64,000 nt of DNA from Mycobacterium stomatepiae. GTDB lineage: Bacteria > Actinomycetota > Actinomycetes > Mycobacteriales > Mycobacteriaceae. The DNA lies in the NCBI RefSeq assembly GCF_010731715.1, contig NZ_AP022587.1, positions 1,240,001 through 1,304,000 on the forward strand, written 5' to 3'. A program made the position numbers and the translations under genes. The notes beneath the pieces were generated by a model, which saw only the letters and a program-made list of their open reading frames with translations, did not search any database and was not told the DNA's origin. Below, piece by piece: positions 1-10,420 of this stretch; the first letter of the stretch is position 1, and every line of letters begins with the position of its first letter.

Positions 1-30
1 GAAGATCAGCCAGCTCAGCGCGATCGCCAT
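1..30 (-). CDS. NfeD-like membrane protein, N-terminus only (partial)
   Basis: Only the first ten codons are in the window, read leftwards from an ATG at 30: [10 protein letters not shown], a hydrophobic start that suits a membrane segment. In M. tuberculosis the gene at this place, divergent from the Rv1486c-type gene, is the NfeD-family protein Rv1487, partner of the stomatin-like Rv1488. The assignment rests on gene order and the hydrophobic start only; ten residues cannot prove the family. Confidence 0.45.
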   Translation of the reverse strand, partial: MAIALSWLIF

Positions 31-87
31 GCCTTCAGAATACGCGTGATCCGCCTTTGCCGGACCGAACAACTACACTGCGAGTTC

Positions 88-1029
88 ATGTGGTGTCCGA
101 GTGTTTCGCTGTCCGTGTGGGCCAACGCCTGGCTCGCGGGAAGGGCTGCGCCCGACGATGTGTTGGACGCGTTATCTCTTTGGGCACCAAAGCAATCCGT
201 CACCGCGTATGATGCCGTCGCTGCCGGCCACACCGGACTGCCGTGGCCCGACGTCCACGACGCCGGGACCGTCTCGTTGTTGCAGACGCTGCGCGCGGCA
301 GTTGGCCGGGTGACGCCGGCGGGGGCCGCCGGGTTTCCGGGTCCATTGCCCGGGACGATCAACGTGGTGTTGCCGGTTCCCGGCGACGTGCGCGGCCTGG
401 CACCCGGCACGCAGTTCGAGCGCGACGCCCTGGCCGCGGGCGAGGCGGTGATCATCGTCCATCCCGACGATCCCACCACCGCGGTCGGTCTGGTCCCCGA
501 GTTCTCCTATGCCGATCTCGACGAGCCCGACGACGACCCGGATGCGCCGGAACTGTGTGCGTTGGCCTGGACGGTGTATTCGCTGCCGAGGGCGCCCGTA
601 TTCGATCACCACGAGCTGGGCGATGCCGAATACTCGCTGCGGTCGGCAGTGCGTTCGGCCGCCGATGCGCTCGGCGCGATCGGACTGGGATCGGCAAGCG
701 ACATCGACGATCCACGCGGACTCGTCGAACAGTTGCTGGAATCCACACGGCAACACCGCATTCCCGACCACGCGCCGAACCGGGCCTTGCGGGTGCTGGA
801 GAACGCCGCGCATGTCGACGCGATCATCACCGTCGGCGCCGGCCTGAGCCGGGCCGACTCGCCCGACCGTTCCACCGCGCACATCGCCGCCGGGCTGGAG
901 CAACTTGGAACGCAATCGTCTTCCGAAGCCCGCATCGCCGGCGACGCGCTGCGGCCGCTGCACGCGGTGGTGCGTTCCGCGCGAATGGCCGCGGTGAATG
1001 CGATCCTGTATTCGGCCTGGACGGACTAA
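88..1029 (+). CDS. Conserved hypothetical protein (Rv1486c-like)
   Basis: A 313-residue protein beginning [19 protein letters not shown] recognise it as the mycobacterial conserved protein found next to hemH (Rv1486c in M. tuberculosis). It is soluble, acidic, rich in Ala and Asp, has no signal peptide or clear membrane segment, and carries no catalytic motif I can name. A GTG at 46 would add 14 residues, but the ATG at 88 gives the N-terminus I remember for the family. It converges on ferrochelatase with a 4-base overlap of stop codons (1026-1029). Function unknown. Confidence 0.8.
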   Translation: MWCPSVSLSVWANAWLAGRAAPDDVLDALSLWAPKQSVTAYDAVAAGHTGLPWPDVHDAGTVSLLQTLRAAVGRVTPAGAAGFPGPLPGTINVVLPVPGDVRGLAPGTQFERDALAAGEAVIIVHPDDPTTAVGLVPEFSYADLDEPDDDPDAPELCALAWTVYSLPRAPVFDHHELGDAEYSLRSAVRSAADALGAIGLGSASDIDDPRGLVEQLLESTRQHRIPDHAPNRALRVLENAAHVDAIITVGAGLSRADSPDRSTAHIAAGLEQLGTQSSSEARIAGDALRPLHAVVRSARMAAVNAILYSAWTD

Positions 1030-2063
1030 CTCTCTTCTCGCGCAACACAATGCGGCGGACAGCAGGCCGCGCCGTTGACGACGGCCAGACAGCCCGCGAC
1101 CGGGTGGGGGCCGCTCACCCGTTCGGGCGCACGGCCATAGCGCAGCTCGTCGATCAGATCGGCGGCGAGGTTCGCGAAACGTGGGTGGGCATTGGGCGTT
1201 GAAGCGCGCACCAGCGCCACGCCGGCCGCGTCGGCCTGGGATGCCAACTCGTGGTCGAGATCCCACACCACCTCGATGTGGTCGGCCACAAACCCGATCG
1301 GGCAGATGATGACCGCCTTGGTGCCCGCGGCGGCCAGCGCCGTGAGGTGGTCGGCGATATCGGGTTCCAGCCACGGCACCTGCGGGGGTCCCGAACGGGA
1401 CTGCCAGGCCAGGTCGTACTCGGTGTATCCGGCGGCTGGCGCGACAAGGCTTGCGGCGTAGGCGACTTGGCGGCTGTACAGCCGCGGCCCGAGGCGCTCG
1501 TCGGCGGCCACCGGAATCGAATGCGCGGTGAACACCAGGCGCGCGCCCGCCTGTTGCTCGGCGGTCAGCGCGCCGGAGGCCGCACCGATGGTGTCGGCGA
1601 AGATCTGCACGAACCTTGGGTGGTCGAAATAGGGTCGCAGCTTGACCAATTCGGGCGCATCGGGCCCCGCTGCCGCCCGCGCGCGAGCGATGTCTTCGCC
1701 GTACTGCGTGCAGCTGGAATACCCGCTCCACGCCGACGTCGTGAACACAGCCGCGCGACGGACGCCGTTGTCGCGCATCGCCGCTACCGCGTCTTCGACG
1801 TACGGCTCCCAGTTGCGGTTGCCGAAATACACCGGCAGATCCAGACCGCGCTCGGCCAGCGCGGCTTCCAGCTGCATGATCAACGCGCGGTTGATGGCAT
1901 TGATCGGCGAGACGCCACCGAAATGCAGGTAGTGCTCGGCGACGTCGTCGAGTCGTTCCGGCGGCACATTGCGACCCCGGGTGACGTTCTCCAGGAACGG
2001 CCGAACCTGCTCGGGACCCTCCGGCCCGCCGAAGGACAGCAGCAGGACAGCGTCGAAGTCCAT
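1026..2063 (-). CDS. hemH: Ferrochelatase
   Basis: A 345-residue ferrochelatase (hemZ in older mycobacterial annotation), which inserts ferrous iron into the porphyrin as a terminal step of haem synthesis. Family landmarks are LLSFGGPEG near the start, FTAHSIP with H181, and [15 protein letters not shown] around 254-268 with the metal-site residues H262 and E264. The C-terminal tail has C325, C334, C335 and C339, consistent with the [2Fe-2S] cluster described for mycobacterial ferrochelatases. It starts 6 bases after the inhA stop and is probably cotranscribed with fabG1-inhA. A haem gene behind two mycolic-acid genes is the conserved mycobacterial arrangement. Confidence 0.96.
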   Translation of the reverse strand: MDFDAVLLLSFGGPEGPEQVRPFLENVTRGRNVPPERLDDVAEHYLHFGGVSPINAINRALIMQLEAALAERGLDLPVYFGNRNWEPYVEDAVAAMRDNGVRRAAVFTTSAWSGYSSCTQYGEDIARARAAAGPDAPELVKLRPYFDHPRFVQIFADTIGAASGALTAEQQAGARLVFTAHSIPVAADERLGPRLYSRQVAYAASLVAPAAGYTEYDLAWQSRSGPPQVPWLEPDIADHLTALAAAGTKAVIICPIGFVADHIEVVWDLDHELASQADAAGVALVRASTPNAHPRFANLAADLIDELRYGRAPERVSGPHPVAGCLAVVNGAACCPPHCVAREES

Positions 2064-2069
2064 TGCGGT

Positions 2070-3682
<1,613 letters not shown>

Positions 3683-3712
3683 TGCGGCGGGGCTGAAATC
3701 TGCCCCTTTTTA

Positions 3713-3740
3713 CCCCGCGAACCTAACCTGGCTGCGGTTT
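3713..3740. repeat. 28-bp inverted repeat, left copy
   Basis: This 28-base stretch matches the reverse complement of 4674-4701 at 26 of 28 positions. The two copies enclose the DUF559 gene. A shorter second match (TTCGC, one differing base, GTG) lies 13 bases further in, at 3753-3761 on this side and 4653-4661 on the other. The repeat begins CCCCGCGA and contains AACCTAACCTGGCTGCG. Confidence 0.85.
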
Positions 3741-3809
3741 CCGGGGCGGATTTTCGCAGTGCGGTTCGATTCGCGCAGTGATGTCGGTGTGACGCAGCAG
3801 ACTTCGGCC

Positions 3810-4649
3810 ATGACAGACCCTTTCCTGGGCAGCGAGGCCCTATCCGCCGGGGTGCTGACGCCCTACCAGTTGCGCAGTCGGTACATCGCACTGCATAAAG
3901 ACGTGTACGTGCCACGCGACGCGAAGTTGACAGCGCAATTGCGTGCGAAAGCGCTTTGGCTGCGCTCGCGCCGCCGTGGCGTGCTGGCCGGCCATTCAGC
4001 TTCCGTCCTCCACGGCGCCAGGTGGGTCGACCCTGGTCTTCCCGCCGCGATCATCGACAGCAACGCCCGCCACGAGCCCGGAATACAAGTCTGGGAAGAC
4101 CGCATCGAGGCCGACGAAGTTTGCGTCGTTGACGGCGTGCGCGTGACTACCCCGGAGCGGACGGCACTCGATCTGGCCAGTCGTTTCCCGATGGACCCCG
4201 CCGTCGCCGCGGTCGATGCCCTCATCCAGGCGACCCACCTGAAAATCGCCGATGCCGAGCAATTGGTCGAGCGTTATCGGGGCCGCCGTGGCATCAAAGC
4301 CGCCCGAGCCGCACTCGAACTCGTCGACGGCGGTGCGCAGTCGCCGAAGGAAACCTGGCTCCGCCTGCTATTGATTCGCGCCGGGTTCCCGCGTCCGCAA
4401 ACACAGATCGCAGTCCGCAACGAATGGGGTTGGGCGGAGGCATATTTGGACATCGGCTGGGAGGACATCAAGGTGGCCGTCGAGTATGACGGGGACCATC
4501 ATCTATCCGACCGCAGGCAGTACGTGAAGGACATCCGCCGGCTCGAAAAGCTGGAGCGCATGGGCTGGATCGTGGTTCGGGTCGTTGCTGAGGACCACCC
4601 CGACGACATCATCCGACGCGTGACCGAGGCGCGTGCGTCGCGAGACTAA
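3810..4649 (+). CDS. DUF559 nuclease-like protein with AbiEi-like N-terminus
   Basis: A 279-residue protein from the ATG at 3810. The N-terminal two thirds (LTPYQLRSRYIALHKDVYVP, then GHSASVLHGA at 61-70) resembles the AbiEi-type antitoxin fold. The C-terminal part, 180-268, is a DUF559/Vsr-like PD-(D/E)XK domain: D214, E225, D227, H230 in AYLDIGWED and VEYDGDHH, then GWIVVRV. Such paired architectures are common solitary genes in mycobacteria; the biological role is unknown. No partner toxin gene is adjacent. It lies divergent from fabG1 and is enclosed by a 28-bp inverted repeat. Position matches Rv1482c of M. tuberculosis, but I cannot confirm homology. An in-frame extension upstream to 3243 crosses fabG1 and was discarded. 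Confidence 0.85.
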   Translation: MTDPFLGSEALSAGVLTPYQLRSRYIALHKDVYVPRDAKLTAQLRAKALWLRSRRRGVLAGHSASVLHGARWVDPGLPAAIIDSNARHEPGIQVWEDRIEADEVCVVDGVRVTTPERTALDLASRFPMDPAVAAVDALIQATHLKIADAEQLVERYRGRRGIKAARAALELVDGGAQSPKETWLRLLLIRAGFPRPQTQIAVRNEWGWAEAYLDIGWEDIKVAVEYDGDHHLSDRRQYVKDIRRLEKLERMGWIVVRVVAEDHPDDIIRRVTEARASRD

Positions 4650-4673
4650 CCACACGGCGAACTTCGCGGCGCG

Positions 4674-4701
4674 AAATCGCAGCCAGGTTAGGCTCGCGGG
4701 G
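4674..4701. repeat. 28-bp inverted repeat, right copy
   Basis: Partner of 3713-3740, 24 bases after the stop of the DUF559 gene and 30 bases before the end of the VWA gene. It contains CAGCCAGGTTAGGCTCGCG. The 10-mer AGGTTAGGCT equals the centre of the mycobacterial IdeR box, but the second half of that box is absent, so I do not call an iron box. Confidence 0.85.
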
Positions 4702-4731
4702 AAACGGCCCCGGCTCGCGGACGTTGGGACG

Positions 4732-5739
4732 TCAGGTCGGGAGGCGGCGGTTGATCAGCAGGGCCGCCAGCGCCGCCAGCGCCAACACCACCGAGCCCGA
4801 CCGCAGCCAACCCACGCTCGCATCGCCCTTGATCGTCTCGTAGCCGATCTGCTGTTGCAGTGACGCGTAGACCGCCTTGAGCTCCTGCAGGGTCGCGGCG
4901 TTGTAGAAGCTTCCACCCGAGAGCTGCGCGACCTTGCGCATCGTCTCGTCGTCGACCGGCACCGGCTGGCGCTGGTCGTTGATCTCGACGAAGCCGTAGG
5001 GGGTACCGAACGAGATCGTCGAGATCGGCACGCCCTGGTCCTTGGCGGTGCGCGCGGCGGTATCGGCACCCTTGGGGTTGTCCGGGTTGGTCGGCATCGT
5101 CTCCTTGCCGTCGGAGAACAGCACGACGCGGGCCGGCGGCGGTTTGTCGCCGCCACCGATCACCGCACCGACCGTGGCGATTGCCTGCAGTGCGGTGAAG
5201 ATGCCCTCGCCGGTGGCGGTGCGGTCGGCGAATTGCAGTTTGTCCAGCGCGATTTTGGTCGCCTCACGATTGGTGGTCGGCGACACCAGCACCGTCGCGG
5301 TTCCCGCGTAGGCGATCAGCCCGAGGTTGATCCCCGGCGTCAGCTCGTCGGCGAACTGCTTCGCCGCTTCCTGCGCGGCGGCCATCCGGTTGGGTTCGAC
5401 GTCAGTCGCGCGCATCGACTGCGACACGTCGATGACCAGCATCACCACCGCGCGGTTGCGGGGAATCCGCACGTCGTTGGTTGGGCCGGCCATCGCGATG
5501 GTGAACAGCACCAGCGAGGCCACCAGCAGCATCGCCGGCACATGCCGCCATTTGGCGGGTCGTTTGGGCGCAACGCTTTCCAGCAGCTCCATGTTGGCGA
5601 GCCGCAGCATCCGCCGCTGCCGGGCCAGCTGCATCAGCACGTACAGCACGCCCAACGCGACGACGACGAGCAGGAAGAGGAACCACCACGCGTGGGCGAA
5701 CCCGGACAGCGACATCGCGCCCAGCAACGGCAACGTCAC
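4732..5739 (-). CDS. Membrane-anchored von Willebrand factor A protein (Rv1481-like)
   Basis: A 335-residue BatA-type protein. Two N-terminal hydrophobic segments (about 15-36 and 68-86) are followed by a VWA domain with the metal-ion site DVSQS near 104-108 and a TGEG threonine loop, then a C-terminal transmembrane segment near 313-330. VWA proteins of this class work with a MoxR ATPase and a DUF58 protein, both encoded just upstream here. Its start overlaps the stop of the DUF58 gene by 4 bases. The client process is not established; proximity to RipA/RipB suggests the cell envelope. Confidence 0.9.
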   Translation of the reverse strand: MTLPLLGAMSLSGFAHAWWFLFLLVVVALGVLYVLMQLARQRRMLRLANMELLESVAPKRPAKWRHVPAMLLVASLVLFTIAMAGPTNDVRIPRNRAVVMLVIDVSQSMRATDVEPNRMAAAQEAAKQFADELTPGINLGLIAYAGTATVLVSPTTNREATKIALDKLQFADRTATGEGIFTALQAIATVGAVIGGGDKPPPARVVLFSDGKETMPTNPDNPKGADTAARTAKDQGVPISTISFGTPYGFVEINDQRQPVPVDDETMRKVAQLSGGSFYNAATLQELKAVYASLQQQIGYETIKGDASVGWLRSGSVVLALAALAALLINRRLPT

Positions 5740-6698
5740 TGGCGCCCCGCCATAGCCCCGCGCCGGCGGGACTCCACGAAGCGGACGATGTCGGCGATCC
5801 AGTCGCGGTCGGTGCGCAGCGTCAAAACCGGTGCGTCACAACCACGAATCGTTCGGGCCACCTCGGCACGATGCGCCGCGGCCGCCTTGGCGAAGTCGTC
5901 GCGCAGTTGCGCGTCGACGGTGAATTCACGGGTCACCCCGGTTTCGGCGTCCTGCAGCACGACATCGCCCACGTCGGGCAGTTCGATATCGCGCGGGTCG
6001 AGCACCTCGATGGCCAGCACCTCGTGGCGGGCCGCGATCGCGCGCAGGGGGCGCATCCAGTTGATCGGCCCGAGGAAGTCACTGATGATCACGGCCATCC
6101 CGCGGCGGCGCTCCGGCCGGCGCAGCGCGTCGATGGCAACCGCCAGGTCGCCGCGCACCCCGACCGGGGCCTTGGGCATGGTCGCGATCGTGCGCAACAG
6201 CGTCTGCTCGTGCTGGCGCCCCGACCGGGCCGGCACCCGCACCGTCGTGGCCCCGTTGCTGATCAGCGCGCCGAGCCGGTTACCGCCCCCGCTGTTGAGG
6301 AACGTGATCGCGGCCGCGGCGGCCACCGCCAGGTCGCGCTTTTCGCAGACGGTGGTGCCGAAGTCGAGGCTGGCCGACATGTCGACCACCATCCACGTTT
6401 CCAGCTCGCGGTCGGCGATCATCTGCCGGACGTGCGGGTGGGTGGTGCGCGCGGTGACCGCCCAGTCCATCCGCCGGACGTCGTCGCCGGGCTGATACTC
6501 GCGCGACTCCCCCGGCTCCGAACCCGGCCCGGGGATCAGGCCGAGGTGGTCACCGTGCAAGACGCCGTCGAGCTTGCGCCGGACGGTGAGCTCGAGCGTG
6601 CGCAGCGCCGCCGACAATTTCGGGTCGTCGATCTGCCCGCGCTGAAACGACGGCGGATGCAGAACCGCCGGCTTGGTGGCCGGGTTTGGATCGGTCAC
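5736..6698 (-). CDS. DUF58 protein (Rv1480-like)
   Basis: A 320-residue DUF58 protein. The DUF58 core is the stretch [20 protein letters not shown] near 86-105, followed by a degenerate VWA-like fold ([12 protein letters not shown] near 128-139). It has no membrane segment. DUF58 proteins sit between MoxR and VWA genes in many bacteria and are thought to be adaptors or chaperone-like partners. The gene overlaps moxR1 and the VWA gene by 4 bases each, so the three are translationally coupled. Confidence 0.9.
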   Translation of the reverse strand: MTDPNPATKPAVLHPPSFQRGQIDDPKLSAALRTLELTVRRKLDGVLHGDHLGLIPGPGSEPGESREYQPGDDVRRMDWAVTARTTHPHVRQMIADRELETWMVVDMSASLDFGTTVCEKRDLAVAAAAAITFLNSGGGNRLGALISNGATTVRVPARSGRQHEQTLLRTIATMPKAPVGVRGDLAVAIDALRRPERRRGMAVIISDFLGPINWMRPLRAIAARHEVLAIEVLDPRDIELPDVGDVVLQDAETGVTREFTVDAQLRDDFAKAAAAHRAEVARTIRGCDAPVLTLRTDRDWIADIVRFVESRRRGAMAGRQ

Positions 6699-7822
6699 CG
6701 ATTGCTAGCCGCGCCCGCAGCCTGCATCACCGGCGGTACCGAATGACCTTGTTGCGGAACGGCATTCACTTGCGGGAGGGAAACCGTCTGCAGGATACGG
6801 TTGATCACGATCTCGGGCGAGATCTCGTCGGCGAGCGCGTCGTAGGTCAGCACCAAACGGTGGCGCAGCACGTCGGGAATGACCTCGACGACGTCTTGCG
6901 GGATCACGTAATCGCGACCGCGCACCAGCGCCAGTGAACGGGACGCCGCGATGATGCCCAGCGAGGCACGCGGGGATGCGCCGAACGAGATCCAGGTCTT
7001 GACGTCGTTCATGCCGAGCTGTTCGGGATGGCGGGTGGCGGTGACGATGCGCACCACATAGTCGACCAGCGCGTGGTGCACGAAGTTGTTGGCCGCGACG
7101 TCCTGCAGCCGCACCAGGTCGCCGGTGTCCAGGATCTGCTTGGGTTGCGGCGGCTTGACGCCCATCCGGTAGATGATCTCGCGTTCTTCCTCGGGTGAGG
7201 GGTAGCCGACGTTGATCTTGAACAGAAAGCGGTCGCGCTGGGCCTCGGGCAGCTGGTACACACCCTCGTGCTCGATCGGGTTCTGCGTCGCCATCACCAG
7301 GAACGGGTTGGGCAGCGGGAATCGCTTACCGCCGATCGACACCTGACGCTCGGCCATGACCTCCAGCAGCGCCGACTGAACCTTGGCGGGCGCACGGTTG
7401 ATCTCGTCGGCGAGCAGGAAGTTGACGTGGACCGGGCCGAGCTCGGTGTCGAACTCTTCCTTACCCTGCCGGTAGATCCGGGTACCGATGATGTCGGTGG
7501 GCACCAGGTCGGGCGTGAACTGGATACGGGCGAATGTGCCGCCGACGACCTTCGCGAACGTTTCGACGGCCAGCGTCTTGGCGACGCCGGGCACACCTTC
7601 GAGCAGCACGTGACCCTTGGACAACAGCCCGACCAGCATGCGCTCGACAAGCTGGTCCTGGCCCACGATGATCCGCTTGACCTCGAAGATGGCCCGTTCC
7701 AGGGTGTGTACTTCGGCAGCCAATCCGTCGGTCCCACCTGACGGCGCCGCATGGGCTCCGGGACCAGGCTGTCCGGCCGGGTAACCACTGGCGCCCGGGG
7801 GCGGCCCACCTGCTGCTGTCAT
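6695..7822 (-). CDS. moxR1: MoxR-family AAA+ ATPase
   Basis: A 375-residue AAA+ ATPase. After a Gly/Pro-rich tail (1-32) come Walker A GVPGVAKT (76-83), Walker B LLADE (136-140), sensor 1 ATQNPIEHEG and the arginine-finger region EAQRDRF. MoxR1 proteins act as chaperone-like ATPases with VWA partners, and the partner genes follow with 4-base overlaps. In M. tuberculosis this is Rv1479. The 165-base gap to ripB and the palindrome at 7875 suggest the moxR1 trio may have its own promoter. Confidence 0.95.
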   Translation of the reverse strand: MTAAGGPPPGASGYPAGQPGPGAHAAPSGGTDGLAAEVHTLERAIFEVKRIIVGQDQLVERMLVGLLSKGHVLLEGVPGVAKTLAVETFAKVVGGTFARIQFTPDLVPTDIIGTRIYRQGKEEFDTELGPVHVNFLLADEINRAPAKVQSALLEVMAERQVSIGGKRFPLPNPFLVMATQNPIEHEGVYQLPEAQRDRFLFKINVGYPSPEEEREIIYRMGVKPPQPKQILDTGDLVRLQDVAANNFVHHALVDYVVRIVTATRHPEQLGMNDVKTWISFGASPRASLGIIAASRSLALVRGRDYVIPQDVVEVIPDVLRHRLVLTYDALADEISPEIVINRILQTVSLPQVNAVPQQGHSVPPVMQAAGAASNR

Positions 7823-7874
7823 CTACATCCTCTTCCCGGTTCAACCGACACAGCTCAATCGACACAACTGCCGT

Positions 7875-7890
7875 CACGACAAATGTCGTG
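7875..7890. promoter_or_regulatory. Interrupted palindrome upstream of moxR1
   Basis: CACGACAAATGTCGTG: two perfect 7-base arms (CACGACA and TGTCGTG) separated by AA. It lies 53 bases upstream of the moxR1 start and about 100 bases after the ripB stop. It could be an operator for moxR1 or a short hairpin behind ripB; there is no U-tract. I do not recognise the cognate regulator. Confidence 0.45.
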
Positions 7891-7987
7891 GGGCGGCGAC
7901 GTGCCCTTGTCCAACTATTCCAGGCCCCTGGGATTCCGTCGACGTCACGCTTCGCTGACGAGCAAACGTCCCGACGGCATTCCGGGG

Positions 7988-8734
7988 TCAGTACTCGATG
8001 ATCCTAGTCAGGTACGGCGTCATGCCGGGCTTGCGCACGGGGCTCACGGTTACCTTGCCCGCGCTTCCGGACGCCTCCAGCATCTGACCGTTGCCCAAAT
8101 ACATCGTGACGTGCTGGCCCCCACCCGGGCCGTAGAAAATCAGGTCGCCGCGCCGCGCCTCGCTGGGCGGAATGTGGCGCCCGGCGTTGTACTGGTCGCC
8201 CGAGAACCGCGGGATCAGCACGCCCACCCCGGCGAACCCGTAGCGCATCAAACCCGAGCAGTCGAACCCGGTGATGTTGGCGCCGTCGTCGATGCCCTTG
8301 CTCGGCCCCTGCAACGAGCCGCCACCCCACGAGTACGGCACACCGATCTGGGAGCCCATTCGCTTGATCACGTACTCGATCGCCTGCCGCCCGTAGACCC
8401 GGGGGATCTTGCCCCCCGGGTTGGTCGGGGCCGCCGCGGCGGGTGCGGGATCACCCAGGATGTTGATCCCGAGACCGCCGAGGAACTGCCTGCCCAGGTC
8501 CATCGTGGTCTGGGTGGCCTGCGCGGTGGCCTGCAACGAGGCGTTGGCGACGGCCAGCGGGTCGCCCGGAGCGCCGGCACTGATCGTGGCCGGCAGCGTC
8601 GGATCCCAGGCACCGGGGTCGGCGTTGGACGGGGCGGCGACAGACAACATCAGCCCGCTCACCATGGTGGTGACCCAGGCCACGTTGATCAGGCGAAAAC
8701 GCTTCTGCCGCATAGCCCCTCGATTGGTAGTCAT
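7988..8734 (-). CDS. ripB: Peptidoglycan endopeptidase RipB (NlpC/P60)
   Basis: A 248-residue secreted NlpC/P60 hydrolase that cleaves D-glutamyl-mesodiaminopimelate bonds in peptidoglycan stems. The signal peptide (about 1-38) has hydrophobic core WVTTMVSGLMLSVAAPSNA. The catalytic domain covers about 110-248 with C159 in FDCSGL, H208 in GGQHVTMYLG and the likely third residue E220. Unlike RipA it lacks the long inhibitory coiled coil. It begins 6 bases after the ripA stop, so the two hydrolases are cotranscribed. Confidence 0.95.
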   Translation of the reverse strand: MTTNRGAMRQKRFRLINVAWVTTMVSGLMLSVAAPSNADPGAWDPTLPATISAGAPGDPLAVANASLQATAQATQTTMDLGRQFLGGLGINILGDPAPAAAAPTNPGGKIPRVYGRQAIEYVIKRMGSQIGVPYSWGGGSLQGPSKGIDDGANITGFDCSGLMRYGFAGVGVLIPRFSGDQYNAGRHIPPSEARRGDLIFYGPGGGQHVTMYLGNGQMLEASGSAGKVTVSPVRKPGMTPYLTRIIEY

Positions 8735-8740
8735 CCTCGT

Positions 8741-10180
8741 TTAATAGTCGATGTAGCGGATCACATACGGCGTCATACCGCTGGTGCGCACGGGCGCAAC
8801 GCGCACCTTCAAGCCGATGTCGGGAGCCTCGAGCATCTGGCCCTGACCGAGATAGATCGTCACGTGCTGGCTACCGCCCGGGCCGTAGAAGATCACGTCG
8901 CCGCGGCGCATCTGGGACGACGGGATCTTGCGCCCCAGGCTGTACTGCGACCCCGAGTAGTGCGGCAATTTGATGCCCACCCCGGCGAACGAGTACAGGA
9001 CCAGGCCCGAGCAGTCGAAGCCGGTGATGCCGGCGCCGGAGTCGATTCCCTTGCTCGGGCCGGCCGCGTTGCCGCCGCCCCAGGAGTAGGGCACGCCGAT
9101 CTGCGACATGCCGCGGCGGATCACGTATTCGGAGGCCTGCCGCCCGTAGACCCGCGGAATGCGGCCGCCCACCCCGCCCGGTGTGGCGTTCGTGATCCCG
9201 GTGTCGTCGGGCTTGAGGATGCCGATCGACTGCAGGAAGCCCTTGCCCATCTGCGCGGTCACCTGCGTGGAGGTGGCCGAGATGCCCAGCACCTGGTTGA
9301 TCACCGCGACCGGGTCACCCGGCACGTTGGCGCTCGGCACCATCGGAAGCGTGGGATCCCAACCGTCCCAGTGCCTTCCGCCGGATGGCGGCGCTGCGGC
9401 CGGCGCTCCCGGATCCCACCGGTCGCCCGCCGTCGGCACACCGGGGTCGCCCGCGCCGGTCGACCAATGCGCGGACGCGAGTTGCGCCTGCTGCAGCTTG
9501 GCCTGGGCCGCGTCACGCTCGGCGGCCAGCCGAGCGATCTGCTCGCGCTGCGCCTCGAACTTGTGCTTCGAATTGGTCAGCGCGTCGACCGCGGCATCCT
9601 GGCTGGATTTCGCGTCGGCAGCGGCCTTTTCGGCTTTCTGCTTGGCGAGTCGGGCGGCGGACTCCTTGTTCACCTGTTCGGTGCGCGCCCGCTGCAAGTT
9701 GTCCATCACAGTCTGGGAACTGGCCGCCAGGGTCCGCGACGCGCTCTCGGTGGCGATGATGTCCTCGGGACTGCGCGCGGCCAGGTAGCTGCCCGACGGA
9801 CCATTCATGTAGGTCGCCGCCGCGAAGGTGTCGAAACGCCGTTGGGCCGCGGCGATTGCCGCGTTGGCATCCTTGACCGATTGCTGGCTGACCTCGAGAT
9901 CGTGCTGCGCCGCGGTCACGTTGTCCCGTGCGGTCTCCACGTCGACCAGGGCCTTGTTGACGGCCTCTTGCTCGCCCTGAATCTCGGCGCTCAGGTCGTC
10001 CAAGCGCTGGTTGGCCTTGGCGACGTTGGCGATCAGCGCGCCGAGGTTGTCGGCGTTCGGATCCGCCTGCGCCAGACCCGCAGTGGTGACGAGCACGGCC
10101 ACACTCAGGATCGTCGGAATGACCGGACGAACCAGCCTGGCGAAGGGTCGCGCAGCGGAGCCCCGGCGTGTGAGTCTCAT
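8741..10180 (-). CDS. ripA: Peptidoglycan endopeptidase RipA (NlpC/P60)
   Basis: A 479-residue secreted hydrolase needed for daughter-cell separation; in M. tuberculosis it partners with RpfB. Signal peptide about 1-39 (ending GLAQA). Residues 45-235 form a long Ala/Gln-rich coiled coil known to hold the enzyme inactive, followed by a Pro/Gly linker (240-290). The NlpC/P60 domain spans about 340-479 with C390 (FDCSGL), H439 (SQHVTIYLG) and E451. It is 7 residues longer than I remember for M. tuberculosis. The upstream region carries a possible MtrA-type direct repeat and a stem-loop. Confidence 0.95.
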   Translation of the reverse strand: MRLTRRGSAARPFARLVRPVIPTILSVAVLVTTAGLAQADPNADNLGALIANVAKANQRLDDLSAEIQGEQEAVNKALVDVETARDNVTAAQHDLEVSQQSVKDANAAIAAAQRRFDTFAAATYMNGPSGSYLAARSPEDIIATESASRTLAASSQTVMDNLQRARTEQVNKESAARLAKQKAEKAAADAKSSQDAAVDALTNSKHKFEAQREQIARLAAERDAAQAKLQQAQLASAHWSTGAGDPGVPTAGDRWDPGAPAAAPPSGGRHWDGWDPTLPMVPSANVPGDPVAVINQVLGISATSTQVTAQMGKGFLQSIGILKPDDTGITNATPGGVGGRIPRVYGRQASEYVIRRGMSQIGVPYSWGGGNAAGPSKGIDSGAGITGFDCSGLVLYSFAGVGIKLPHYSGSQYSLGRKIPSSQMRRGDVIFYGPGGSQHVTIYLGQGQMLEAPDIGLKVRVAPVRTSGMTPYVIRYIDY

Positions 10181-10255
10181 TCGACTTAGCTCCCCTTGGG
10201 CTTAGCGCGGACGGCGGCGCCAGCCCCATATTTCTCAACAAGCGCCAAAGAAAAC

Positions 10256-10306
10256 ACGAGCATCATTTGCACCGTACGTCACACCGGTCGCCGGGGAAAT
10301 GCTCGT
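10256..10306 (-). promoter_or_regulatory. Stem-loop in the ripA leader
   Basis: Perfect 8-base arms ACGAGCAT (10256-10263) and ATGCTCGT (10299-10306) enclose 35 bases, 76 bases upstream of the ripA start. If transcription starts further upstream it would form a long-looped hairpin in the mRNA leader. I do not recognise a known riboswitch core in it. Confidence 0.35.
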
Positions 10307-10337
10307 CACAAATCGCAACCCTCTACGTGCGTTTAAT

Positions 10338-10354
10338 GTGACCGAACGGTGACC
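10338..10354 (-). promoter_or_regulatory. Possible MtrA-type direct repeat upstream of ripA
   Basis: On the minus strand two copies of GGTCAC are spaced 11 bases apart (GGTCACCGTTCGGTCAC). The MtrA response regulator is reported to bind loose direct repeats of GTCACAgcg type, and ripA is a reported MtrA target in M. tuberculosis. The site lies about 160 bases upstream of the ripA start. Inference from motif and gene identity only. Confidence 0.4.
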
Positions 10355-10420
10355 TACGCGATTTGCCCTGCGGTGTCGCGACTTCGCCCCGGCGTCAACG
10401 GCCGAGTCGGACATCCATGC

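Noticed and set aside
4674..4701. IdeR iron box in the right inverted repeat
   Set aside because: AGGTTAGGCT matches the centre of the box, but only about 11 of the 19 consensus positions agree and the second half is absent.
7751..10189. An 812-codon plus-strand frame across ripB, ripA and moxR1 upstream DNA
   Set aside because: It is antisense to two well-supported NlpC/P60 genes and reads as low-complexity His/Arg/Gly/Val sequence, a GC-rich shadow.
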